From contig CAZOAR010000003.1 in the NCBI GenBank assembly GCA_964577985.1, forward strand, positions 1-64,000: a DNA stretch of 64,000 nucleotides, given 5' to 3'. Position 1 is the stretch's first letter. Every line of letters starts with the position of its first letter. Position numbers and translations under genes: made by a program. The notes below the pieces were generated by a model that made no database searches, was not told where the DNA came from, and was given only the letters and a program-made list of their open reading frames with translations. This DNA comes from CAZOAR01 sp964577985 (lineage in GTDB: Bacteria > Gemmatimonadota > CAZMKB01 > CAZNLH01). Positions 26,200 through 34,793 of this stretch are shown in pieces.

Positions 26200-27497
26200 C
26201 GGGCAGACCTGAACTTATAGTTCGCTCCAGCGTAGATGCGGAAATCACTATTCAATACCGGGTTACGTGCCTCCTGGAACTCGAGCGACAGGGACAGCGG
26301 CCTCAATCCGTCGTAATCGAAGGCGACGGAGGTCACAAAAGATTCGAGTAACGGAGATACATCTTCCACTATCCTGTATCTCTGGAAATCGGCACTTAGT
26401 CGAACCCGCAGACTATTCAAGGGTTCGATTTGAAAGCTCCCATAGCCTCCGGTCGTATTTCCGCCATATCCGGCCCTGTAAATCAATCCGATTCTGCCCG
26501 GGCCGAAGTCGAGTCCAGCGTCCAGCCTGTGCGTTTTCGCAGCGTTGTAACTCACAAGAGAGTAACCGCCTTCCAGCCCAAGTCGCCCACCTAATTTGAG
26601 ATACGGACGGACCCTGACCTGATTATAGGCGTCCTGTCTGAACACACTCAGTAGAGAGTTGGAACGAACCTGGGGATTATGCCGCTCGAACTCACCGGAA
26701 AACGACAGCCGGTTGTTGACGCGTGAAGACGCTCTGAGTGTCAGATAACTGGTCCTTCCCGCCATCAGGTCCCAGTCGAATCTGCCGTAGAGATCGAGAC
26801 CGGAGACCGAACGGTTCCGGAGGTCAATCCCGATGAGCCTCCCCTCCACGTCACCGTTCCTTGTGTGCTGGCTGAAGCTCCAGGCGGCGAGCGTTCCGGG
26901 TATGCGCTGGACCTGCATCCTGCATCCCCACATATTGCTCGAGGACCAGGAGTCGAGTCTGGTCGAGACATCCTCCGGTTCGGCTGTTCCGAGGAAACCA
27001 GTGAGCGAGACTCCATCCACGGGCGTAAAATCTATCCTTGCTCCATCCATTTTCCCCCGCGCGACGCCGGAGTACACGAACTGCCTTCCAAGGCGAATCA
27101 TCCCGCGCAACGACGAGGCGCGATACTGCATATAGAGGCTGTATATCTTTGTCGAGGGGCCATCGAGATCGGCTCGATAAGGGTTGTTCAACGTCCTCGT
27201 GTAGCTGTGGAATGACAACCCTGGCGCGCCGATGTCAAAGATGTCAAGATCGATCGATTCGTATGACACCAGGTGGCGTTCGCTTGAGGAATCGGCCTTC
27301 TGCTCTTCCATGGAATAGGCATATGTGCCTATATTTGCCTTGAGAGCAAGGGGGTTCTCGGTGGAGCTTGCAACCCCCGCGTACGTGAAGGTGAGAGCAA
27401 GGGTGATTGCCGTCCGGACGAGGATATTGCTCCCGGGGGTGAAGAACTGTTGTTTATCATCAGCGAGTCTGGCACTGGTGTTTGACATCGATAGCAT
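26196..27497 (-). CDS. Predicted outer-membrane beta-barrel (candidate porin of a porin-cytochrome conduit)
   Basis: 433 aa if translation starts at ATG 27497. The start is uncertain because no ribosome-binding site is clear, and an in-frame ATG at 27488 or a longer form to 27569 is possible. A signal peptide (hydrophobic core LVRTAITLALTFTYAGVA) is followed by alternating polar/aromatic strands, for example GMIRLGRQFVYSGVA and SLSLEFQEARNP. The protein ends in a strand with an aromatic residue (GANYKF). No family is recognised by motif. The length is close to that of Geobacter OmbB and much shorter than MtrB. Four-base overlap with the 14-haem cytochrome gene supports a joint function. Confidence 0.75.
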   Translation of the reverse strand: MLSMSNTSARLADDKQQFFTPGSNILVRTAITLALTFTYAGVASSTENPLALKANIGTYAYSMEEQKADSSSERHLVSYESIDLDIFDIGAPGLSFHSYTRTLNNPYRADLDGPSTKIYSLYMQYRASSLRGMIRLGRQFVYSGVARGKMDGARIDFTPVDGVSLTGFLGTAEPEDVSTRLDSWSSSNMWGCRMQVQRIPGTLAAWSFSQHTRNGDVEGRLIGIDLRNRSVSGLDLYGRFDWDLMAGRTSYLTLRASSRVNNRLSFSGEFERHNPQVRSNSLLSVFRQDAYNQVRVRPYLKLGGRLGLEGGYSLVSYNAAKTHRLDAGLDFGPGRIGLIYRAGYGGNTTGGYGSFQIEPLNSLRVRLSADFQRYRIVEDVSPLLESFVTSVAFDYDGLRPLSLSLEFQEARNPVLNSDFRIYAGANYKFRSAR

Positions 27498-27745
27498 AAT
27501 CGGGGGTTGATTTATACAGAACAGGGCGTGCGCAAACTGTGCCGAGTTTTCTGTCGGCTCGCTAAACACGGCCTGAGGGGTTCGACCGACGCGACTGGAG
27601 CAAGCAGCACTATGGATACTTCAGACGAGCAAAACGGGAAAAGCCGTTGCTCGAATCGCCGCAAACCTATATTCCTCTCCGGGCGAAGTCAAGAAAAAAG
27701 ATCCGATTCCAGGAGCCTCCCGGGAGAATCTGGTTAGATCTCTTT
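27498..27745. other. Non-coding region upstream of the barrel operon
   Basis: About 250 bases without a supported gene. On the minus strand a TATAAA box occurs near 27512 but no good -35 element is seen. Nothing else recognised before the dispersed repeat. Confidence 0.4.
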
Positions 27746-27811
27746 GACATTCCCACTTGTCGGGAATCCCATCGTGCAATAGGGCTGATTCCGGACAAGC
27801 CGGAATGACAC
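27746..27811. repeat. Dispersed palindromic repeat, copy 2 (complete)
   Basis: A 66-base element with two arms that are imperfect inverted copies of each other: TGACATTCCCACTTGTCGGG on the left and, on the right, CCGGACAAGCCGGAATGACA. Each arm also contains its own small palindrome. The left arm and centre match the reverse complement of positions 1-48. The organisation is that of a REP/MITE-like intergenic repeat. It lies between two divergent transcription units. Confidence 0.75.
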
Positions 27812-27847
27812 GCAAGAAGTGGGAAAACTCCAGAAATAATCCACTCC

Positions 27848-27876
27848 TTGACAGGCCTGTGACCGAGGGCTAGATT
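27848..27876 (+). promoter_or_regulatory. Candidate promoter for the IclR-like gene
   Basis: TTGACA (27848-27853), a 17-base spacer, then TAGATT (27871-27876). Full -35 match and 4 of 6 at -10. It lies about 30 bases before the coding region. Confidence 0.5.
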
Positions 27877-27908
27877 AACACTGTTTCCACGATGCGGAAT
27901 ACTTGGAG

Positions 27909-28598
27909 ATGGTTGTGAAAGTACGAAATCCGGCGTCCGTTCAGTCCATAGAGAGGGGGTTGAGTATTCTCGAAGCGCTTAGTTGCGAGGTCGAGGGACT
28001 CGGAATTACCGCTCTGGCGAGACGGACAAACCTTCCGGCGAGTACCGTCCACAGATTGTTGTCGGTCTTCGTCAAGCGGGGCTACATCCTCAGGGACTGC
28101 CAGGGACGCTCCTATCGTCTCAAGACAGGGATACTCGGTCTCGGTCTTCTCCCTGCATCCCTCTTCTGTGAGGTATATCAGATTATCTGTAAACAGTTTG
28201 CCGCGAGAATCAATGGAGGAGATGTAGATGAGGTATTCGTAAAGATCGCCTCACACTCTTTCTCTGTCAAGGCGGACAGGAAATCTGCCGCGAGCGGAGC
28301 CTTCCTCGTGCCCGAATTGAGAGAGGACTCCGTCTCATGCGATGCTACGGAAGGGATAGACGGATGCCTCCGAGTTGGGGCGGGGCATGAAGGAGCCCTC
28401 TATCGGCTCGACACAATCGAGAGAATTCAATGTATCTGCCTTCCGATAAACTCGGGTGGTCCAGGGTGCGGAGGAGACAGGATTGGAGCGGGAGGATTGG
28501 GCAGGTTTTCACGGCGAAAAATTGCGTCGATTCTGTCGGATATCATAACAGCGAGAGAGAAAATAGAATTGAAAGATGATCAGAGCGTTGGATCCTGA
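27909..28598 (+). CDS. IclR-like transcriptional regulator with divergent effector domain
   Basis: 229 aa from ATG 27909; GTG 27915 has the better ribosome-binding distance (GGAG at 27905) and may be the true start. Residues about 8-75 are a clear IclR winged helix-turn-helix (VQSIERGLSILEAL, TNLPASTVHRLLSVF, YILRDCQGRSYRL). The rest should be the effector-binding domain but the usual ATAxGKAxLA motif is missing. Only a weak likeness remains at the end (CICLPINS). It may sense an unusual ligand or be decaying. It precedes ispH by 52 bases. Confidence 0.75.
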   Translation: MVVKVRNPASVQSIERGLSILEALSCEVEGLGITALARRTNLPASTVHRLLSVFVKRGYILRDCQGRSYRLKTGILGLGLLPASLFCEVYQIICKQFAARINGGDVDEVFVKIASHSFSVKADRKSAASGAFLVPELREDSVSCDATEGIDGCLRVGAGHEGALYRLDTIERIQCICLPINSGGPGCGGDRIGAGGLGRFSRRKIASILSDIITAREKIELKDDQSVGS

Positions 28599-28650
28599 TC
28601 ACGCCGCTGTCGGCCGGTGCAGACAGATCCACGAATGGTTGTGAAGAGAG

Positions 28651-29541
28651 ATGAAAGTAGTAATTGCAAAAACAGCAGGTTTCTGCTGGGGCGTGAAGAA
28701 GGCGATCCAGCAGGTCATGGATGAGGTGGAAAAAGGCCAGGGCCCTATCTTTACCCTCGGTCCGTTGATCCATAATCCGCAGACCGTGGATGCCCTGGCC
28801 CGGGACCACTCGGTTCGACCGATCAGCAGGATCGATGAGATAGACGGAGGTACTCTCACCATCAGGACACACGGCGTTCCTCCCTCTGTGGTCGAGGAGG
28901 CTGAAGGCAGGGGACTGAACGTCCTTGATGCGACGTGTCCCTTTGTGTCGAAGATCCAGCGGCATGCTCGAGATCTTGTGGAGGAAGGGTATCGCCTCCT
29001 GATACTGGGCGAGCGGGATCACCCCGAGGTGAAGGGGATTCAGGCATACAGCAGTGGTAAGGGGACGATTATTGAATCGATCGAGGATGTCAGGAAACTA
29101 AAAAAACTCACTCGTGTAGGGGTTCTCATACAGAGTACACAGGACTCGAAGAAGGTCAACGAGATTATTTCAGCGCTCTTCTCCATATCGACGGAGATGA
29201 AGGTTTTCAATACCATCTGTAACGCGACCACCGAGCGTCAGTCGGAGGTCAGGGAAATAGCCGGAGCAGTGGATGCCATGGTTATTGTGGGCGGTTACAA
29301 CAGCGGAAATACAAGCAGGCTGGCATCCATATGTCGCGAGATCGGAGTGCCCGCGTACCATATCGAGACGGCCTCCGAGATAGAAGAAGAGTGGTTCAGA
29401 GGCGTCGATGTGTGCGGGTTGACCGCGGGGGCATCGACCCCGGATTCGTCCATCGAGGAAGTGAAGAAAGCCCTGCTGGAGATCGATTTCGAAAAGGATG
29501 AGCGTTCCTCGAACGCTGGAAAGAAGGGGGCTCGGAGATGA
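28651..29541 (+). CDS. ispH: 4-hydroxy-3-methylbut-2-enyl diphosphate reductase
   Basis: 296 aa. The three cysteines that bind the [4Fe-4S] cluster are in their conserved settings: C12 (GFCWGV), C96 (DATCPFV) and C190 (NTICNATTERQ). It catalyses the last step of the MEP isoprenoid pathway, HMBPP to IPP and DMAPP, in the cytoplasm. GAGAGATG stands just before the ATG. The stop overlaps the next radical SAM gene (ATGA). Other MEP genes are not in the window. Confidence 0.95.
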   Translation: MKVVIAKTAGFCWGVKKAIQQVMDEVEKGQGPIFTLGPLIHNPQTVDALARDHSVRPISRIDEIDGGTLTIRTHGVPPSVVEEAEGRGLNVLDATCPFVSKIQRHARDLVEEGYRLLILGERDHPEVKGIQAYSSGKGTIIESIEDVRKLKKLTRVGVLIQSTQDSKKVNEIISALFSISTEMKVFNTICNATTERQSEVREIAGAVDAMVIVGGYNSGNTSRLASICREIGVPAYHIETASEIEEEWFRGVDVCGLTAGASTPDSSIEEVKKALLEIDFEKDERSSNAGKKGARR

Positions 29542-30344
29542 AAATGCCAGGCCCCCCGCTGAGACCATTGAAAGAGATCGACCTGCAATCGTCTCACGTA
29601 TATGGTCCGGTAGATTCAAGGAGGCTCGGTAAGTCTCTGGGGATCAATCCTCTTCCGCTCAGTGAGAAGGTCTGCACGTTCGACTGTCTCTATTGCCAGT
29701 ATGAGCTGGAAGTGCCGGTCGCCGGGAGAGGCAGCGTCCGCAGTTCCCTTTTCCCGTCAGAATCGATCATTCTGTCGGAGCTTGAAGAGGCAGCGAAGCG
29801 ATATCGGGGAGAAGTCGATTTTCTGACCTTTTCCGGTAACGGAGAGCCGACACTCCACCCGGATTTTAGTCATCTCGTGGTGGAGACGGTGGGCATCCGC
29901 GATCGTTATCTCCCGGCCGCGGGTGTGGCACTTCTGTCAAACGGCACAACGATCTGTGATCCCGAGATAAGACAGGCCATTGAACAGCTCGACAAGACGA
30001 TCGTGAAACTCGATGCGGGCGACGAAAAGCTCTGGCGGGAGATAAACAGGCCGGGGACTGGCATGCATCTGGAAGAGATAGTGTCGGCTCTGGCGGGCAT
30101 GGAGAAGATTACGATGCAGAGCCTCTTCTTTGATGTAGAGGGAAATGAGGCGGAGGGAAATATCTCTTCAGAAGACATAGGATGCTGGCTGGAGCGTATG
30201 GAGAGGATTCACCCGATCGAAGTGCAGATCTACACGCTCGACAGGACTCCGGCTGTGCCTGGCTTGAGACGTGCTCCCCGGGAGGTACTCGAGGAGATTC
30301 AGGCGTCTCTTGAGGAGAAGGGAATCACGGGTTGTGTTTACTGA
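29538..30344 (+). CDS. Radical SAM protein, COG0731-like
   Basis: 268 aa. It has the YGPVDSRRLGKSLGINPLP opening seen in the COG0731 (TYW1-like) radical SAM group. The cluster motif CX3CX2C is at C46, C50 and C53 (CTFDCLYC), and SGNGEPTLHPDF forms the SAM-binding GGE-like region. The flavodoxin domain of eukaryotic TYW1 is absent. Bacterial members are common but their substrate is unassigned. Overlap with ispH suggests co-translation only. The start ATG lies within the ispH stop. Confidence 0.85.
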   Translation: MKMPGPPLRPLKEIDLQSSHVYGPVDSRRLGKSLGINPLPLSEKVCTFDCLYCQYELEVPVAGRGSVRSSLFPSESIILSELEEAAKRYRGEVDFLTFSGNGEPTLHPDFSHLVVETVGIRDRYLPAAGVALLSNGTTICDPEIRQAIEQLDKTIVKLDAGDEKLWREINRPGTGMHLEEIVSALAGMEKITMQSLFFDVEGNEAEGNISSEDIGCWLERMERIHPIEVQIYTLDRTPAVPGLRRAPREVLEEIQASLEEKGITGCVY

Positions 30345-30459
30345 TCTGAGAAGCCGGCGCATCGCGCCACTTTTGATAACTGAATTGGAACTCACGGACC
30401 TCCCGCCGGAGGCCCGGGGATCGATCCCGTTTTGAGCCGTATTTGAATGGAGGTAGCAA

Positions 30460-32121
30460 GTGCCGCGCTACGGTGATTCTTACGAGGAAGAACGCGACAA
30501 ATGGCTTAAGGAATCTGAAGGAAGCAGAGAACGTGACACAGATTTTACCACGTTGTCGGGGCAGGATGTCAAGGCGGTCTATCTCCCCGAAGACGTCAGA
30601 GACGAAGACTTTCTGAGCCAGGTATCATTTCCGGGAAAGTATCCCTATACGAGGGGTATTCACCGCAACATGTACAGGGGTCGCCTGTGGACGATGAGGC
30701 AATTCTCAGGGTTTGGCACGCCGATGGATTCGAACAGGCGATACAGATATCTGCTGGAGAAGGGTCAGACAGGACTTTCAGTAGCGTTCGACATGCCTAC
30801 GCTGATGGGATACGACTCGAACCATCCGAGGTCGCTGGGAGAGGTCGGCCGGTGCGGTGTCGCTATCGATTCTCTCGCGGACATGGAGATCCTGTTTGAT
30901 GGGATTCCTCTTGACAGGATCAGCACCTCGATGACGATCAATGGCCCCGCCGCGATACTTCTCGCGATGTACGTGGCCGTAGCGGAGAAGAAGAACATCG
31001 GGGCGGAAAAGCTCAGAGGTACTATTCAGAACGACATTCTCAAGGAGTATATCGCTCAGAAGGAATGGCTCTTCCCGCCCGTTCCATCATTGAAGATCAT
31101 CACGGACATCATGGGCTATTGCTCGGATCATATGCCTCAATGGAATAGCATCAGCATCAGCGGCTATCATATACGGGAGGCGGGGGCGACAGCTGTACAG
31201 GAACTCGCTTTTACGCTGGCCGATGGTTTTACGTACGTTGAGGCCGGTATCGAGGCCGGTCTCGATGTCGATACGTTCGCGCCGAGGTTATCTTTCTTCT
31301 TCAATTCCCACCTTGACTTTTTCGAGGAAATTGCCAAGTTCCGGGCGGCGAGGCGGATATGGGCGAAAAGGATGAGGGGAAAATATGGTGCCATGAATCC
31401 GAAATCATGGCTCCTGAGGCTCCACACGCAGACAGCGGGATGCAGTCTCACGGCGCAGCAACCCGAGAACAACATAGTAAGAACCGCCTACCAGGGGCTT
31501 GCCGCGGTTCTGGGTGGGACTCAGTCTCTTCACACGAACTCGATGGATGAAACGCTCTCTCTGCCGACCGAAAAGGCCGTAAAGATTGCTTTGAGGACTC
31601 AGCAGGTTATGGCCTATGAAACGGGGGTGGCGAACACGGTTGATCCTCTGGCAGGCTCTTATTTTATAGAATCTCTCACCGACCGGATGGAGGATGAAGC
31701 CGAAAAGTACTTCGGGAAGATAGACGCTATGGGTGGGGTCGTAGCGGGGATAGAGAAGGGATTCTTCCAGAGAGAGATCGCCAGGTCGGCGTACCGCTAT
31801 CAGCACGATCTGGAGGAAAAGGTGAGATACCACGTGGGTGTTAATGAATTCGTGGACGAGGAAGAGGAGTTGGATATACCTACTCTCAAGATCGACCATG
31901 AGGTAGAGGAAAGACAGTGCGAGGCGTTGAGGAAGGTAATGGCGGAGCGGAATGACTCGGATGTCGAAGACAGGCTGAGAACGCTCACGAAGGGCGCGGA
32001 AAGGGGCGATAACGTGATGCCTCTGATCCTGGAAGCCGTAAGGTCATACGCGTCGATCGGGGAGATATCTCAATGCCTGAAAGATGTTTACGGAGAATAT
32101 AGAGAGAAACCTGTTTTCTAG
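30460..32121 (+). CDS. Methylmalonyl-CoA mutase, catalytic (alpha/large chain N-terminal) subunit
   Basis: 553 aa, starting at GTG 30460 with GGAGG eight bases upstream. It matches the TIM-barrel catalytic domain: YPYTRGIHRNMYRGRLWTMRQ, GLSVAFDMPTLMGYDS, and TAQQPENNIVRTAYQGLAAVLGGTQSLHTNSMDE. It ends after this domain, so the B12-binding domain must come from a separate small subunit, which is not in the window. The complex interconverts methylmalonyl-CoA and succinyl-CoA. Related acyl-CoA mutases (isobutyryl-, ethylmalonyl-CoA) share the fold, but the YxR region (Y-P-Y-T-R-G) and overall likeness favour methylmalonyl-CoA. The thiC-like gene begins ten bases after the stop. Confidence 0.9.
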   Translation: MPRYGDSYEEERDKWLKESEGSRERDTDFTTLSGQDVKAVYLPEDVRDEDFLSQVSFPGKYPYTRGIHRNMYRGRLWTMRQFSGFGTPMDSNRRYRYLLEKGQTGLSVAFDMPTLMGYDSNHPRSLGEVGRCGVAIDSLADMEILFDGIPLDRISTSMTINGPAAILLAMYVAVAEKKNIGAEKLRGTIQNDILKEYIAQKEWLFPPVPSLKIITDIMGYCSDHMPQWNSISISGYHIREAGATAVQELAFTLADGFTYVEAGIEAGLDVDTFAPRLSFFFNSHLDFFEEIAKFRAARRIWAKRMRGKYGAMNPKSWLLRLHTQTAGCSLTAQQPENNIVRTAYQGLAAVLGGTQSLHTNSMDETLSLPTEKAVKIALRTQQVMAYETGVANTVDPLAGSYFIESLTDRMEDEAEKYFGKIDAMGGVVAGIEKGFFQREIARSAYRYQHDLEEKVRYHVGVNEFVDEEEELDIPTLKIDHEVEERQCEALRKVMAERNDSDVEDRLRTLTKGAERGDNVMPLILEAVRSYASIGEISQCLKDVYGEYREKPVF

Positions 32122-32131
32122 GGTGGCAGAA

Positions 32132-33448
32132 ATGACTGTTCTTGAAAGAGCACGAAAAGGTGAAGTAACAGAAGAGATCCAGGCGGTTGCCGAAGATGAG
32201 GGTTTGAGGCCCGAGGAGTTGCGGGGACTTGTCGCGCGTGGTCATGTTGTTATCCCGAAAAATATCCACCACGACTTCAGGCCGCGTGGGATAGGCAAGG
32301 GGCTGCGAACGAAAACGAACGTGAATATCGGGACATCGGCAGACCACCGTGTGGTTGAGGAAGAGATAGAGAAGCTGGAGATATCGCATGAACTGGGTGC
32401 GGACAGCGTGATGGACCTGAGCACGGGCGAGGGTCTGGATTGCATCAGGAAGGAACTCCTGGCGAACTGCGGGATCATTTTCGGGACCGTGCCTATCTAT
32501 CAGGTCATCTCCGAGCTTGCAATAAGAGACAGGACGTTTGACGAAATGGACCCGGACGAACTCTTCAACGTGATAGATCGCCACGGACAGGATGGGGTCG
32601 ATTTTATTACCGTTCATTGTGGAGTGACGAGGCAGTCGATTTCCGTGCTCGATAGTGAGAAGAGGGTGGGGGGTATCGTCAGCCGGGGTGGGTCCATACT
32701 AGCGAGCTGGATATCTGCTAACGACATGGAAAACCCTCTTTACGAACAATTCGACAGGTTGCTGGAGATCGCTCTGAGGCACGATATGACCTTGAGCCTT
32801 GGTGACGGCTTGAGACCAGGGGCCATAGCCGACGCGACCGATGGTGCCCAGATGGCAGAATTGCTGATTCTCGGAGAATTGACACGAAGAGCACGTGACG
32901 CGGGAGTACAGGTGATGATAGAAGGGCCCGGCCATGTCCCCATAGATCAGATAGAGGCCAACGTAACGCTTGAGAAGAGGATATGTGATGATGCGCCCTT
33001 TTATGTTCTAGGCCCTCTGCCTACTGACATCGCTCCGGGATATGACCATATCACGTCTGCAATCGGAGGCGCTATCTCTTCGGCGTGCGGGGCGGACTTC
33101 TTGTGCTATGTAACACCCGCTGAGCACCTTCGGCTTCCCACGGTTCAAGACGTGAGGGACGGCATCGTTGCCTGTACTATAGCAGCGCATTGCGGGGATA
33201 TCGCTAAGGGTGTGAAGGGGGCGTGGGAGAGGGACAGGGACTTTTCGAAAATGAGGAAGAGTCTTGACTGGGAGGGTATGTACAGGAGCGCGATTGATCC
33301 CGAGAAGGCCAGAGAGTACAGGAAGAGGAGTGAGAATTACGAAAAGGAGATCTGCACGATGTGCGGCGCATTGTGCGCAATTCATATAGACAACGCGAAT
33401 AAGGAAAAGGACGGGAAGTGTGGCCGGAAAAAAAACAATCGCGGATAG
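32132..33448 (+). CDS. thiC: ThiC-family phosphomethylpyrimidine synthase (short form)
   Basis: 438 aa. ATG 32132 (MTVLERARKGEVTEEI) is chosen over an in-frame start inside the upstream gene. The ThiC barrel is clear (GTSADHRVVEEEIEKL, SLGDGLRPGAIADATD, EGPGHVPIDQIEANV, GPLPTDIAPGYDHI). The C-terminal radical SAM cysteines are C408, C411 and C415 (CX2CX3C), spaced slightly tighter than the CX2CX4C of classical long ThiC. ThiC converts AIR to the thiamine pyrimidine. The paralogue BzaF/HbzB makes the hydroxybenzimidazole B12 ligand, and the neighbour is a B12 enzyme, so that alternative is open. No TPP riboswitch was seen upstream. Confidence 0.85.
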   Translation: MTVLERARKGEVTEEIQAVAEDEGLRPEELRGLVARGHVVIPKNIHHDFRPRGIGKGLRTKTNVNIGTSADHRVVEEEIEKLEISHELGADSVMDLSTGEGLDCIRKELLANCGIIFGTVPIYQVISELAIRDRTFDEMDPDELFNVIDRHGQDGVDFITVHCGVTRQSISVLDSEKRVGGIVSRGGSILASWISANDMENPLYEQFDRLLEIALRHDMTLSLGDGLRPGAIADATDGAQMAELLILGELTRRARDAGVQVMIEGPGHVPIDQIEANVTLEKRICDDAPFYVLGPLPTDIAPGYDHITSAIGGAISSACGADFLCYVTPAEHLRLPTVQDVRDGIVACTIAAHCGDIAKGVKGAWERDRDFSKMRKSLDWEGMYRSAIDPEKAREYRKRSENYEKEICTMCGALCAIHIDNANKEKDGKCGRKKNNRG

Positions 33449-34331
33449 TGGCGGGTTCGCAGACCTTCATGTACATACTGATTATTCGGACGGGGCCTTC
33501 TCTCCGGCAGAAGTAGTAGGGATGGCAGCTCGAGCAGGATTGAGGGTGTTGGGGATAACGGACCATGACTGTGTGGACGGCGTGGACGCAGCGGTGGAGG
33601 AAGGCTTGAGGCTGAATGTTGATGTCCTTGCCGGTGTAGAGATGAGTGTTGGTGCGGGGAACTGGGATGTACATCTTCTCGGTTATAAGATAGAGACCGG
33701 AGACAAGGAACTCCGGGAATATCTCAAGTTCTTCGGGAAGACGAGGGCCGTTCGAGCAGCCACTATTGTGGATAAGCTGAACGAACTGGGCGTCGATTTG
33801 AAGCTGTCGACTGTGCTTGAGATCGGAGGCAGGGGGAGTGTCGGGAGGTTGCACGTCGCCAGGGCGCTGGTACAGGAAAATCTGTGCGCCGACGTTGAAA
33901 CGGCTTTCAGAAAATATCTTGGTGATCGCGGCCCCGCCTTTGTTGAAAAACATAGAATCCCGGCCGATGAGGCTATAGCCGTCATACACAAGGCCGGAGG
34001 GAAAGCGTTTCTTGCTCATCCGGGGTTTTATGACGACGAGGAGCTGATCTACAGCCTCTTTGACGACGGGCTTGATGGGCTGGAGGTATATAACCCGAAG
34101 CACCGCGGGAGACAGATAAACCGTTTTCTAGAGATCGTCCGGGAGTTCGATGGCCTGGCCAGTGGCGGCAGCGATTTCCACGGAGGACGGTTGAATGGGC
34201 CACCCCTGGGGAGGTTCAAGGTTCCATATTCCCTCGCCGCAAAGATAATTGAGACCGGATCCGCTCAGGACATGACGGACATAAACCGTCATGAAACGAG
34301 CGAGCCAGGGAGAAAACAGGATGAATGCTAA
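33420..34331 (+). CDS. PHP-domain phosphoesterase (RNase AM/YciV-like)
   Basis: 303 aa beginning at GTG 33420, overlapping the end of the thiC-like gene by 29 bases. The PHP metal ligands are visible in order: DLHVHTDYSDG, ITDHDCVDGV, a central glutamate (AGVEMS), an HPGFYDD histidine and GGSDFHG at the end. The closest characterised family hydrolyses 3',5'-nucleotide bisphosphates and trims RNA 5' ends with Mn2+. It overlaps ccmE by 11 bases, placing it at the head of the Ccm operon, although a role in cytochrome synthesis is not implied. Confidence 0.87.
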   Translation: MAGKKTIADSGGFADLHVHTDYSDGAFSPAEVVGMAARAGLRVLGITDHDCVDGVDAAVEEGLRLNVDVLAGVEMSVGAGNWDVHLLGYKIETGDKELREYLKFFGKTRAVRAATIVDKLNELGVDLKLSTVLEIGGRGSVGRLHVARALVQENLCADVETAFRKYLGDRGPAFVEKHRIPADEAIAVIHKAGGKAFLAHPGFYDDEELIYSLFDDGLDGLEVYNPKHRGRQINRFLEIVREFDGLASGGSDFHGGRLNGPPLGRFKVPYSLAAKIIETGSAQDMTDINRHETSEPGRKQDEC

Positions 34332-34740
34332 GCAGATCAAAATAACACTGGCTGTAGTCGTCACCATCGGAGCGATAGCCTATCTTGTCGTCAGTGGTTT
34401 CCAGAACTCGATGGTCTTCTACTTGACAGTCAAGGAACTCAGGGCAAGAGGGAGTGACGTCTATGGAGAAGATGTCCGGGTCAGTGGCCATGTGGAGGAA
34501 GGGACTATCGAGTCGGACCCGATGAGTATGGAACATCGATTTGTCATTACAGCGGACGGCGAGCGGCTATCGGTCTTCTATAAAGGTGTTGCGCCGGACA
34601 CGTTCAAGGACGGCGCGGAAGTTGTTGTAGAGGGGAAATATGATCCTTCGGGGCTGTTTGTGGCGGAGAACCTCCTGGCGAAATGTCCCTCCAAGTATGA
34701 GGTGGCGGAACCGGAACGGGAAGAAACAGCCGGCTCCTGA
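34321..34740 (+). CDS. ccmE: Cytochrome c maturation haem chaperone CcmE, CX3Y type
   Basis: 139 aa. One N-terminal membrane helix (about 7-24) anchors a periplasmic OB fold. The haem-binding residue is Cys, not the usual His: the motif is K-C122-P-S-K-Y126, a CX3Y motif in place of HX3Y. Cys-type CcmE is known from Desulfovibrio and some archaea (System I*). ATG 34321 has GGGAG upstream; the upstream in-frame start is unlikely. It is first in the order ccmE-F-H-(I)-A-B-C-D and delivers haem to CcmF. Confidence 0.93.
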   Translation: MNAKQIKITLAVVVTIGAIAYLVVSGFQNSMVFYLTVKELRARGSDVYGEDVRVSGHVEEGTIESDPMSMEHRFVITADGERLSVFYKGVAPDTFKDGAEVVVEGKYDPSGLFVAENLLAKCPSKYEVAEPEREETAGS

Positions 34741-34793
34741 TGAATCCGAACAGTCTGCAGGTTTTCACAAACTCTTGACATAGAGCAATTGCT

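Noticed and set aside
30380..30440. tRNA-like stretch with GGAGG hairpin and GGGATCGATCCC arm before the mutase gene
   Set aside because: No acceptor stem, anticodon arm or D-arm can be formed around it.
31985..32140. Possible TPP or B12 riboswitch in front of the mutase or thiC-like genes
   Set aside because: The gap between genes is ten bases, and the sequence before the mutase lacks the conserved cores (CUGAGA or the B12 box).
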